Shown: positions 1 to 5,258 of the stretch, one piece after another
How positions within the stretch are numbered: the stretch's first letter is position 1
How the letters are laid out: every line of letters begins with the position of its first letter
NCBI GenBank assembly: GCA_031280945.1
Contig: JAITGB010000096.1
Coordinates: 1-6,045, forward strand
Length of the DNA: 6,045 nucleotides
From: Spirochaetales bacterium
Lineage (GTDB): Bacteria > Spirochaetota > Spirochaetia > DTKZ01
Direction of reading: 5' to 3'
Made by a program: the position numbers and the translations under genes
The notes under the pieces: generated by a model
What the model was told of the DNA's origin: nothing
Database searches by the model: none
The model's input: only the letters and a program-made list of their open reading frames with translations

Positions 1-1133
1 TCCGTGTAGGCTTTGCCTTCGCGTATGAGGCCGCAGGCGATGATTCCGGTTATGGCGGACAGGGCTATGCCGTCTCCTTCGTGGCCCGCGGCGATAAAAA
101 GTCCTTCGCGGCCCTTTATAAAGCCGACAAGCGGAAGGCTGTCGGGGGTGTAGGGCCGCAGGCCCGCCATAACGCGAATGATGTTCATGTCCGCAAGCCC
201 GGGAATAAGGCGGGATGCGTTTTTGAGAATTTCGCGTATGCCTTCGCGGGTGTTGCGAAGGTCATAGCCCGCAAATTCGCGGCTTGCTCCTATGAGAATG
301 TCGCCCTTGACTGTCTGGGTGAGGGAAAGCCCTACTCCGAGGCGGATTGCGAGGTCTTCGGAGTTTTTGAGAATTTCGGGGTGGTACTTGGCTACGATGT
401 ACTGGCCGGAGAGGAGGGTCCCGGTAACGTAGCGGGGTACGGGTTCTGTAATAATGATTTGTCCTCTCCGGGGTTTTATGGGAAGGTAAACGCCGATTTT
501 TTCCGCGAGGAGGGGGCTCCAGGCTCCGGCGGCGAGGACGGTGATGTCCGCCTCTATGTCTCCCCGCGAGGTTGTGATGCCTCTGATGCGGCCTCCCTCC
601 TGCCGGAAGCCCGTAACTTCCGCGTCTATGAGAAGCTCCGCTCCGTGCCTGCGGGCCGCCCGGGCAAAGCCGAGGGCGAGTTTAAAGGGGTTTACGTGTC
701 CGTCCTGGGGACTGTACGTACAACCCAAAAGGTGGGGGGAGAGCCCTCTTTGGCGTTTTGCGGCTTCGCTCCTACTGATAATTTCCACGTCAAGGCCCAG
801 CTTTCTCTGGCCCTCGGCAAAGGCGGTCATAACCTTCATTTCGTTTTCGTTTTCTATGGTAATCATTCCGCCGTCTTTGAAGTAATCGATTGTGCAGTCA
901 AGTTCGCGGTGAAGGTCCGGGAAGAGTTCCGCGCTGTCCAGGGCGAGTTTTAAGTGTATGCCGGGGTTCTTGGACTGGAGGAAAACCGCCTGGTCGCAGG
1001 AGCCTGTTGCGCCGGATGCGAAATCATACCGCTCGCAGAGAACGACTTTTGAGCCTGCCCGCGCGAGGCGGTAGGCTATGGAGGCTCCGTTTACTCCTCC
1101 GCCTATGATGGCGGCATCCGCGTGTATGCTCAC
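1..1133 (-). CDS. DAO-family FAD-dependent oxidoreductase, catalytic subunit of an amino/imino acid dehydrogenase (partial, C-terminus off the window)
   Basis: The frame is open from a GTG at 1133-1131 to the left edge, giving 377 codons. Residues 11-16 read GGGVNG, the dinucleotide-binding glycine motif, and Glu34 ends the second strand as expected for FAD ribose binding. Further along are CDQAVFLQSKNPG (46-58), SPQDGHVNPFKLALGFA, LRPYTPDSLPLVG and, near residue 350, AAGHEGDGIALSAITG. These are hallmarks of the DAO fold shared by sarcosine oxidase beta, the proline dehydrogenase beta subunit of Thermococcales, hydroxyproline dehydrogenase and HcnC. Only about 10-20 residues should be missing. 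The GTG overlaps the preceding stop by four bases (GTGA), is preceded by GGGGAGG at about 7 nt, and has no nearby ATG alternative. It should carry the substrate-oxidising flavin. The exact substrate (proline, hydroxyproline, sarcosine, another N-alkyl amino acid or an opine) cannot be read from the sequence. Confidence 0.9.
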   Translation of the reverse strand, partial: MSIHADAAIIGGGVNGASIAYRLARAGSKVVLCERYDFASGATGSCDQAVFLQSKNPGIHLKLALDSAELFPDLHRELDCTIDYFKDGGMITIENENEMKVMTAFAEGQRKLGLDVEIISRSEAAKRQRGLSPHLLGCTYSPQDGHVNPFKLALGFARAARRHGAELLIDAEVTGFRQEGGRIRGITTSRGDIEADITVLAAGAWSPLLAEKIGVYLPIKPRRGQIIITEPVPRYVTGTLLSGQYIVAKYHPEILKNSEDLAIRLGVGLSLTQTVKGDILIGASREFAGYDLRNTREGIREILKNASRLIPGLADMNIIRVMAGLRPYTPDSLPLVGFIKGREGLFIAAGHEGDGIALSAITGIIACGLIREGKAYT

Positions 1134-1414
1134 TCCCCTGCCTCCCCGCCTGTGTATTCGCTCACCTTTGCGGCGCGGACAGGAGGGCGCAGCGTGGGGG
1201 GGTAGATGCCGGCTGCGGGCCTGTTTTTGGCAAGCATTTGGCTTATGAGGCGGCGGCAGGTTCTGCCCTGGCACAGACCCATGCCCGCTTCGGTGCGGAT
1301 TTTTACTCCCTTGAGGGTTGTGGCTCCGTCCTCTATGGCGGCGAGGATTTCGCCTTGCGTTACTTCTTCGCAGCGGCAGATGATGATTTCGCTTTCGGCG
1401 GAGGTATTAGACAT
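1130..1414 (-). CDS. BFD-like [2Fe-2S]-binding small subunit
   Basis: This 94-residue protein has the bacterioferritin-associated-ferredoxin-like (BFD, Fer2_BFD) cysteine pattern. ICRCEEVTQGEI supplies Cys-x-Cys, and 32 residues later GLCQGRTCRR supplies Cys-x4-Cys. These four cysteines should bind one [2Fe-2S] cluster. In sarcosine oxidase alpha and opine oxidase A this domain is fused to the FAD subunit. In the archaeal proline dehydrogenase cluster it is a separate small subunit (PdhX-like), as here. The reading frame is open upstream to 1573, but that part only shadows the ferredoxin gene. The ATG at 1414 is chosen because it sits directly before the domain, overlaps the ferredoxin stop by eight bases, and follows AAAGGGGG at a suitable distance. 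Its likely role is electron transfer between the two flavoproteins. The last 25 or so residues look disordered. Confidence 0.88.
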   Translation of the reverse strand: MSNTSAESEIIICRCEEVTQGEILAAIEDGATTLKGVKIRTEAGMGLCQGRTCRRLISQMLAKNRPAAGIYPPTLRPPVRAAKVSEYTGGEAGE

Positions 1415-1922
1415 CCCGCGCCCCCTTTCTGACAATAGTGCGTATGTCCATGAAATAATCTTTGGGAACTTCGACCCGAACGAGGGTTGTGCCGTCGCTT
1501 TGACGGGTTTTCTTGATTTTGACGACCCTGCCTTCGGAAATAAAAGCTCCGTCCCGGCCTCCGCAGGGGACAATGGAGCCTTCTTTGGGGAGGGGGAGGT
1601 ACTCGTAGGGAAACTCTACGAGGCTGGTTGAGTCTGTGTAGTTTTTGTGTACCCAGAATATGGCAAGGCCCGGACAGCTTGCGAGGCACTCCCCGCAGCC
1701 TATACATTTTGCCGCGTCCAGAACAGGAAGCCGCGTAATGGGTTCTCCCACGAAGATTGCTCCCGATGAGCAGGAGTGTTCGCAGGGGTTACAGGGAATT
1801 TCCTGAACACATTCTATGACGGCCACGGGGCCTTTTTCAAAGCGTTCTTCCGTGGGAACTCCGGGGGAGGCGGAGAGCTCCTCCTGCGATGCTATTCCGG
1901 TAAATTGTATGCCCCGTATCAT
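1407..1922 (-). CDS. Two-cluster [4Fe-4S] ferredoxin subunit (PdhF-like)
   Basis: This 171-residue protein carries two iron-sulfur motifs. The first is CVQEIPCNPCEHSC (residues 38-51, cysteines 38, 44, 47 and 51). The second is the classical CIGCGECLASCP (73-84). Together they predict two [4Fe-4S] clusters. The segment after residue 100 (FPYEYLPLPKEGSIVPC, then roughly VVKIKK and VEVPKDYFMDIR) is not ordinary bacterial ferredoxin. It resembles the C-terminal extension of ferredoxin-like subunits found beside sarcosine oxidase or proline dehydrogenase type flavoproteins. The ATG overlaps the stop of the upstream FAD subunit gene (ATGA) and follows GGAGG at 5 nt, so start and translational coupling are well supported. 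It probably wires the substrate-oxidising flavoprotein to the second flavoprotein or to an external acceptor. The first motif has an unusual Cys-x5-Cys-x2-Cys-x3-Cys spacing, so which cysteines bind is uncertain. Confidence 0.9.
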   Translation of the reverse strand: MIRGIQFTGIASQEELSASPGVPTEERFEKGPVAVIECVQEIPCNPCEHSCSSGAIFVGEPITRLPVLDAAKCIGCGECLASCPGLAIFWVHKNYTDSTSLVEFPYEYLPLPKEGSIVPCGGRDGAFISEGRVVKIKKTRQSDGTTLVRVEVPKDYFMDIRTIVRKGARDV

Positions 1923-3022
1923 TGCGGCCTCCGCGCGGACTCAAGGAGCTGGGCCTTGGCTTCCGTGCGCTTCTGCCCAAAGGGGCCTGTTCGCAGGGCG
2001 TTCATGCTGGCCCACACCGCGACTTTCATTTTTTTCGCTTCGTCTTTATTTATAAGGCCGAGGGATTCGGCTGCGGCAATTCCGGCGAGGCGGCCTTCTT
2101 CCATGGCGGTTGAGGCTTCTTCGGAGCCTGTTATGTCGCCCGCCGCGTACAGTCCGGCCACTGTTGTTTCCATGTTTTCGTTGTGAATGGGGACATGGCC
2201 TCCGAGGGAGGGGATGTAGGTAAAATCGCAGCCCGCCATCCACGCAAGTTCGGTAAGGGGGCTGAGGCCCACGGCAACGCAGACCGTGTCGGCTTCGAAG
2301 GTTTTTTCCGTGCCGGCCCTGGGCTGAAAGTCCGCGTCAAGTTCCGCGATGCTGACCGCTTCTACTGTAGTTTTCCCCTGTACGGCTGTAATGGTGTGGC
2401 CTACGAGTATGGGAGTTCCTGCGCGGCGTATTTTGCTTGCGTGGACGCCGTAGCCTCCGACCAAGGGGGCTGCTTCGACAATGACGGCCACATCTGTTCC
2501 GGCCTGCATGAGCTGGTAGGCGACAATGAGGCCCACGTTGCCGGAGCCGACCATGACGGCCCTTTTTCCGGGGAGGACGCGGTGAACGTTGACCATTGTC
2601 TGGGCGCAGCCCGCTCCCATGACCCCGGGGAGGGTTCCTCCGGGGAAGGCGAGAGCGTTTTCCGTTGAGCCTGTTGCAAGGATAAGTTTTTTGCCCAAAA
2701 CAGCTTCTTCGCGCCCGTTTTTCATGTAGCTCACGATTATGCCCTTTTCATCGGGGAAAAGCCCGTACACAGGAGCGTCAAGAAGGGTTTCAACGCCGAG
2801 TTCTTCGGTTTCGCGGAGGAGGCGGCTTCCTATGGTGTAGCCGCGTACCCCTGCCTTGTGTTCCCACGAACCGAAAAACTTGTGAATCTGTTTGAAGAGC
2901 TGTCCGCCGGGTTTAGCGTTTTCGTCCAGAATGACGCAGGAGGCTCCGGCTTTTGCCGCTTCAATACCAGCCGAGAGGCCCGCAGGCCCCGCTCCCACGA
3001 TAACGATTTGCGCGTGTTTCAT
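1919..3022 (-). CDS. NAD(P)/FAD-dependent oxidoreductase, alpha-type subunit of the amino acid dehydrogenase complex
   Basis: The 367-residue product is a pyridine-nucleotide-disulfide-type flavoprotein (Pyr_redox_2). An N-terminal FAD-binding Rossmann motif, IVGAGPAGLSAGIEAAKAG, starts within ten residues of the start. The central ATGSTENALAFPG is the ATG motif, GSGNVGLIVAYQLMQAG is the second dinucleotide-binding motif, and YAAGDITGSEEA near the C-terminus is the FAD-contacting GD motif. It matches the core of HcnB, opine oxidase A, sarcosine oxidase alpha and the archaeal PdhA subunit. The fused Fer2 and BFD domains of some of those are here separate genes on either side. The start at 3022 (MKHAQ) gives an ATGA overlap with the upstream gene and has AAGG just upstream. 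An ATG four codons earlier (3034) is possible. The likely role is electron transfer from the Fe-S subunits to, or from, a soluble acceptor. Whether NAD(H) is the partner is not shown by sequence alone. Confidence 0.92.
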   Translation of the reverse strand: MKHAQIVIVGAGPAGLSAGIEAAKAGASCVILDENAKPGGQLFKQIHKFFGSWEHKAGVRGYTIGSRLLRETEELGVETLLDAPVYGLFPDEKGIIVSYMKNGREEAVLGKKLILATGSTENALAFPGGTLPGVMGAGCAQTMVNVHRVLPGKRAVMVGSGNVGLIVAYQLMQAGTDVAVIVEAAPLVGGYGVHASKIRRAGTPILVGHTITAVQGKTTVEAVSIAELDADFQPRAGTEKTFEADTVCVAVGLSPLTELAWMAGCDFTYIPSLGGHVPIHNENMETTVAGLYAAGDITGSEEASTAMEEGRLAGIAAAESLGLINKDEAKKMKVAVWASMNALRTGPFGQKRTEAKAQLLESARRPQ

Positions 3023-3330
3023 GGAGCCTTCCATTCGCCGAGGCCCTTTTGGGTTTCGATTCTCATTCCCGCCCGCGCAGGGGTTACGCAGGTGCGCACG
3101 TTGGGCTCTCCGTCTACAACCATAACGCAGTCGGTACAGCGGCCTATGCCGCAGTAGATGCCGCGCGGTCGCCGGCGTTTCGCGGTTTCGCGGAAGACTT
3201 TTACTCCCGCGGCGAGGAGGGCGGCGGCTATGGGTTCGCCTGTTTTGGCGGGGATTGCTTCGCCGTTGTGGTAGATTGTGCAGTCCGGCTCTTCGTCATC
3301 GTCCAGTATGGGGTGAAATGGTACCCTCAT
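3019..3330 (-). CDS. Small [2Fe-2S] ferredoxin-like subunit (Fer2_4 type)
   Basis: This 103-residue protein contains a beta-grasp [2Fe-2S] domain. EPIAAALLAAGVKVFR precedes the binding loop CGIGRCTDC (Cys-x4-Cys-x2-Cys), and VRTCVTPA supplies the fourth cysteine. This is the Fer2_4 arrangement found at the N-terminus of sarcosine oxidase alpha and opine oxidase A, and as the stand-alone HcnA-type subunit of HCN synthase and hydroxyproline dehydrogenase complexes. It is the first gene of the five-gene unit. The ATG is preceded by AAGGAG (minus strand, 3342-3337) six bases upstream, the strongest ribosome-binding site of the group. Its stop overlaps the next ATG (ATGA). Together with the 367-residue flavoprotein it adds up to about the size of a fused alpha subunit, so it probably docks on that protein and relays electrons. 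Confidence 0.9.
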   Translation of the reverse strand: MRVPFHPILDDDEEPDCTIYHNGEAIPAKTGEPIAAALLAAGVKVFRETAKRRRPRGIYCGIGRCTDCVMVVDGEPNVRTCVTPARAGMRIETQKGLGEWKAP

Positions 3331-3336
3331 GGGTTT

Positions 3337-3342
3337 CTCCTT
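3337..3342 (-). promoter_or_regulatory. Ribosome-binding site of the first dehydrogenase gene
   Basis: AAGGAG on the minus strand lies six bases before the ATG at 3330. It fixes this start and is the only site of the five-gene unit in non-coding DNA. The other four genes start inside their upstream neighbour, so their translation is probably coupled. Confidence 0.75.
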
Positions 3343-3356
3343 GTGGTGAGGGTGGT

Positions 3357-3372
3357 GGGGGGCAAGCCCCCC
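3357..3372. repeat. G6/C6 inverted repeat
   Basis: GGGGGG at 3357-3362 pairs with CCCCCC at 3367-3372 around the four bases CAAG. It lies just upstream of the first dehydrogenase ribosome-binding site, so on the transcript it could influence initiation. Confidence 0.5.
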
Positions 3373-3374
3373 TG

Positions 3375-3398
3375 AGCCGGAGCCATTGGTCTCCGGCT
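3375..3398. repeat. 8-bp perfect inverted repeat
   Basis: AGCCGGAG (3375-3382) and CTCCGGCT (3391-3398) are perfect reverse complements around an eight-base loop. A second small palindrome follows at once: CCCCC and GGGGG (3402-3414) around TGC. Confidence 0.6.
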
Positions 3399-3420
3399 AC
3401 CCCCCCTGCGGGGGTCAGGA

Positions 3421-3450
3421 GATTTTTTCCACGCTGCGCGAGAAAAAATC
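3421..3450. repeat. 9-bp perfect inverted repeat with AT-rich arms
   Basis: GATTTTTTC (3421-3429) and GAAAAAATC (3442-3450) are perfect reverse complements around a 12-base GC-rich spacer. The spacer itself contains CGC, TGC, GCG (3432-3440). The AT-rich arms stand out in GC-rich surroundings. No trailing T-run follows on either strand, so it is not called a terminator. Confidence 0.6.
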
Positions 3451-3511
3451 TTAAACCCCCGCAACGCCCCCGCCGGAAAACGCAATTCCCTGGGCTGGTA
3501 ACAGTGATAGG

Positions 3512-3526
3512 CCGCCCGCAGGGCGG
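3512..3526. repeat. Triloop palindrome, loop GCA
   Basis: CCGCCC (3512-3517) and GGGCGG (3521-3526) are perfect complements around GCA. It is followed within 12 bases by another palindrome of the same design. Confidence 0.6.
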
Positions 3527-3537
3527 GGCTAAAACCA

Positions 3538-3552
3538 CGGCCCAACGGGCCG
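3538..3552. repeat. Triloop palindrome, loop AAC
   Basis: CGGCCC (3538-3543) and GGGCCG (3547-3552) are perfect complements around AAC. It has the same six-base arm length as its left neighbour but a different arm sequence. Confidence 0.6.
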
Positions 3553-3572
3553 CCCAGGGGCGGGTTTTCAGG

Positions 3573-3595
3573 CCGCCGCGCCGGAGGCGCGGCGG
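3573..3595. repeat. Strong 10-bp GC hairpin, loop GGA
   Basis: CCGCCGCGCC (3573-3582) and GGCGCGGCGG (3586-3595) are perfect complements around GGA. All 20 arm bases are G or C, so this is the most stable structure of the tract. Neither flank has a proper T-run, so termination is possible but not indicated. Confidence 0.7.
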
Positions 3596-3621
3596 GGGTT
3601 GTGTCTTCCGCGTTTGAGGCT

Positions 3622-3657
3622 CCTGTCCAGCCCTTTGGCCGCGCAAGGGATTGGAGG
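3622..3657. repeat. Imperfect long inverted repeat
   Basis: CCT, CCA and CCCTT on the left pair with AAGGG, TGG and AGG on the right. One to two unpaired bases separate the blocks, and the loop is nine bases (3636-3644). It differs from its neighbours in having a larger loop and bulges. Confidence 0.45.
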
Positions 3658-3659
3658 GG

Positions 3660-3681
3660 ACGCGAAGCGTGTCCGAAGGAC
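3660..3681. repeat. Two adjacent GAA-loop mini-palindromes
   Basis: ACGC and GCGT (3660-3670) flank GAA, and GTCC and GGAC (3671-3681) flank another GAA. The arms are only four bases each, so either alone would be unremarkable. Their head-to-tail placement with identical loops makes them part of the tract's pattern. Confidence 0.4.
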
Positions 3682-3701
3682 CGAAGCCCCGCAAAGCCCG
3701 G

Positions 3702-3718
3702 TTTTTGCGCAGCAAAAA
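3702..3718. repeat. Triloop palindrome just downstream of the permease stop
   Basis: TTTTTGC (3702-3708) and GCAAAAA (3712-3718) are perfect complements around GCA. It begins 24 bases after the permease stop codon in the direction of transcription, where a terminator would be expected. On the minus strand the T-run lies in the first arm rather than after the hairpin, so it does not fit a standard intrinsic terminator. Confidence 0.55.
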
Positions 3719-3742
3719 TGCGCCCAAATTCTTCTTTCCCGT

Positions 3743-5098
3743 TCATATATACATAAAAACAAAGCCGGCAAGCGTAAAGTACACGCACATGGGCAGGTTG
3801 AGGAGCATCGCTTTTACGGGGTCGACTTTTTTGTTGAGAAGACCGCCGACAAGACTGCACACGACAAAGGTGGTAAGGTCCGCGGGAGGCATACCCTGGC
3901 CCGCCATAGCAAGATGCGCTCCTGAGACCGCCGCATTGGTTCCGTCCACGCCGATTTTCGTGAGCGCGGGGCCGAAGAAGGAGAAGATGGTGTTCTGGGC
4001 TGTTGACTGGGAGCCCGTGAGCATTCCGATGAGGAGCATGGAAAAGGCTCCGCCGAACTTGAAGATGTCGGGGTTCAGGGCCGAGGCGAACTCTTTAACG
4101 GCCTCAATCTGGCCTGCCTTGTAGAAGGCGCCCAGCATGAGGGCAGCGGCGAGCTGAACGCTGCAGCCGGGGATAACGTTTTTGACCGCTGTCTTGAAAA
4201 CGCCCAGGCCCTGCCGCCGCACCGAGGCGAAGAGGAAGGCCACGAGGGTTGCCATGATGATGTTGACAACGATGAGGTTGGCCGCGCCTTTTAAGATTTT
4301 GATGCTCCCCAGGGTTTTCAGCGCGCCGCCGAAAAGAAGGGTCGCTATGTCGATTTTGAAACCCGTCCTCAGTATGACGAGAACAAAAAGCGCCGCCAGG
4401 GGAATGAGGTTTTTCCATTCGCGGGCGAGAATCGCGCCCACGCCTTCCTGGGGAATGAGGTCGTCGGGCAGGGCCTTGATTTTGATAAAACTGAAAGCCA
4501 CGTAGAGGCTGCAGATGAGAACGCCAATGCCCACGGTGATGTAGCTGATGTTCATCACGGGGTCAGCCGAAGGAAGCCCCACGAGGCTCGCCGAGAGCAT
4601 GATTGACTGGGTAATGGGCGGCATAATGGAACCCAGGCTCGCGCCCATAACGATAGTACAGGCGATTTGTTCGGGCTTCATCTTCATCTCAAGGAGCGAA
4701 TTGATAACAAGAACCCCGATAACAGTCGAAGCCGCAATCGCGTCCCCCAAAAGAGAACCCGCAATCGTCAGGGCAAGAACAACGCAGACAATGAGGCCCT
4801 TAGGAGAATGGCCGAAAACGGAGCGCAGCACATTGATAACCGTGTTCATGGTTCCCATGCGTACCTGGGTCTCCGCGTAGATGCTCCCGAACACAGCGAG
4901 CGCGATAATCCACGCAAGCCTGTCAAGCCCGTCCACCCACGCGAAGAGCCATTCCACAGGACTGTACACGCCCCCCAGAAGGAGCGCCGCAACCCCCGTT
5001 ACCACAAGGGCGAACTGAATGTTCCCCCCGACAACCGGCAGCTTTTTTATTAAAATAATCGCAAGCAGAATAACAATAGGAATAATGACTATAAACAT
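3743..5098 (-). CDS. Polytopic inner-membrane permease, ion-transporter superfamily, TRAP DctM-like
   Basis: The 451-residue product is almost wholly hydrophobic segments, about ten to twelve of them, with no signal peptide beyond the first helix. It shows a twofold pattern typical of ion-transporter-superfamily carriers. The first half has GSLLGDAIAASTVIGVL (114-130) followed by GASLGSIMPPITQS (152-165). The second half has GMLTGSQSTAQNT (358-370) followed by GAHLAMAGQGMPPAD (393-407). These glycine/serine-rich, Pro-Pro re-entrant motifs resemble TRAP large permease (DctM) and related dicarboxylate carriers. No small permease (DctQ) or periplasmic binding protein (DctP) gene is visible beside it, so it may work alone. 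The ATG at 5098 follows GGGGTGGG with two bases between. It lies upstream of the dehydrogenase unit on the same strand, which suggests import of that enzyme's substrate or a related acid. The substrate is not determinable. Confidence 0.75.
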   Translation of the reverse strand: MFIVIIPIVILLAIILIKKLPVVGGNIQFALVVTGVAALLLGGVYSPVEWLFAWVDGLDRLAWIIALAVFGSIYAETQVRMGTMNTVINVLRSVFGHSPKGLIVCVVLALTIAGSLLGDAIAASTVIGVLVINSLLEMKMKPEQIACTIVMGASLGSIMPPITQSIMLSASLVGLPSADPVMNISYITVGIGVLICSLYVAFSFIKIKALPDDLIPQEGVGAILAREWKNLIPLAALFVLVILRTGFKIDIATLLFGGALKTLGSIKILKGAANLIVVNIIMATLVAFLFASVRRQGLGVFKTAVKNVIPGCSVQLAAALMLGAFYKAGQIEAVKEFASALNPDIFKFGGAFSMLLIGMLTGSQSTAQNTIFSFFGPALTKIGVDGTNAAVSGAHLAMAGQGMPPADLTTFVVCSLVGGLLNKKVDPVKAMLLNLPMCVYFTLAGFVFMYI

Positions 5099-5126
5099 AT
5101 CCCACCCCGCTCAAAAGTATATTAAG

Positions 5127-5249
5127 GTGGCATAGTACAGCATATCGCGGAAAAAGAAAAGGCCCCGCGCACTGCTCCGCAGTGCGCGGACGGCCCGCAA
5201 GCGTTGCCTTAAAACCATGCGCTTGACCCCCGAAAGAAGAGTATGCCAC
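5127..5249. promoter_or_regulatory. Pair of inverted 8-base sites flanking the divergent intergenic region
   Basis: GTGGCATA at 5127-5134 and its exact reverse complement TATGCCAC at 5242-5249 sit about 115 bases apart, one near each divergent gene start. They could be half-sites for a shared regulator. An eight-base match within such a gap can also occur by chance, so this is a weak call. Confidence 0.25.
5151..5195 (-). terminator. Intrinsic-terminator-like hairpin plus T-tract before the permease (possible attenuator)
   Basis: Arms CCGCGCACTGC (5165-5175) and GCAGTGCGCGG (5179-5189) form a perfect 11-bp GC-rich stem with loop TCC. GGCC at 5161-5164 and 5192-5195 can extend it. Read on the minus strand, the stem is followed directly by TTTTCTTTTT (5160-5151), the layout of a Rho-independent terminator. 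No minus-strand gene lies immediately to the right: the neighbour at 5259 runs the other way. It therefore either blocks stray transcription or acts as a leader attenuator ending about 52 bases before the permease ATG. Confidence 0.6.
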
Positions 5250-5258
5250 TATAAAAAC

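Larger units (their letters stand above)
3331..3742. repeat. Intergenic tract made of consecutive short palindromes
   Basis: I see no convincing gene in this 412-base gap between the permease and the dehydrogenase unit, both on the minus strand. It holds at least nine short inverted repeats in a row, listed separately where strongest. Several have perfect arms of 4-10 bp and exactly three loop bases (GCA, AAC, GGA, GAA, TGC). Frames cross it without stops in several phases, but the translations are Pro/Arg/Gly-rich and resemble no family I know. No palindrome is followed by a clear T-tract on the minus strand, so none is a canonical terminator, and I see no strong promoter. It may be a cluster of small palindromic elements acting on mRNA stability or partial termination. 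That role is inference. Confidence 0.7.

Noticed and set aside
81..953. 290-codon plus-strand open frame
   Set aside because: It is the exact antisense of the DAO flavoprotein gene in register with its codons. It is open only because of GC-rich codon bias, and its translation resembles no protein family.
2183..2668. 161-codon plus-strand open frame
   Set aside because: Antisense shadow of the FAD subunit gene, whose motifs are unmistakable.
3421..3450. Intrinsic terminator for the permease transcript
   Set aside because: There is no T-tract after the stem in the minus direction and the position is nearly 300 bases beyond the stop codon, so it was listed only as an inverted repeat.
3331..3742. 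CRISPR array or insertion sequence
   Set aside because: The palindromes differ in sequence and spacing, there are no direct repeats with unique spacers, and there is no transposase gene or terminal repeat pair.
3327..3860. 177-codon minus-strand frame crossing the whole palindrome tract and ending in an ATGA overlap with the first dehydrogenase gene
   Set aside because: The overlap with the next start is suggestive, but the frame begins inside the permease gene in another phase. Its translation is Pro/Arg/Gly-rich and dictated by palindromes, and no ribosome-binding site supports an internal start. A GC-rich tract is expected to be open in several phases.
3599..4124. Plus-strand open frames over the palindrome tract and permease 3' end
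   Set aside because: They are antisense to the permease, have no recognisable domain, and use only the stop-poor composition of the region.
5223..5255. Promoter TTGACC ... TATAAA for the secreted-protein gene
   Set aside because: The spacer would be 21 bases, too long for a normal sigma-70 promoter, and transcription would start at or after the ATG at 5259.
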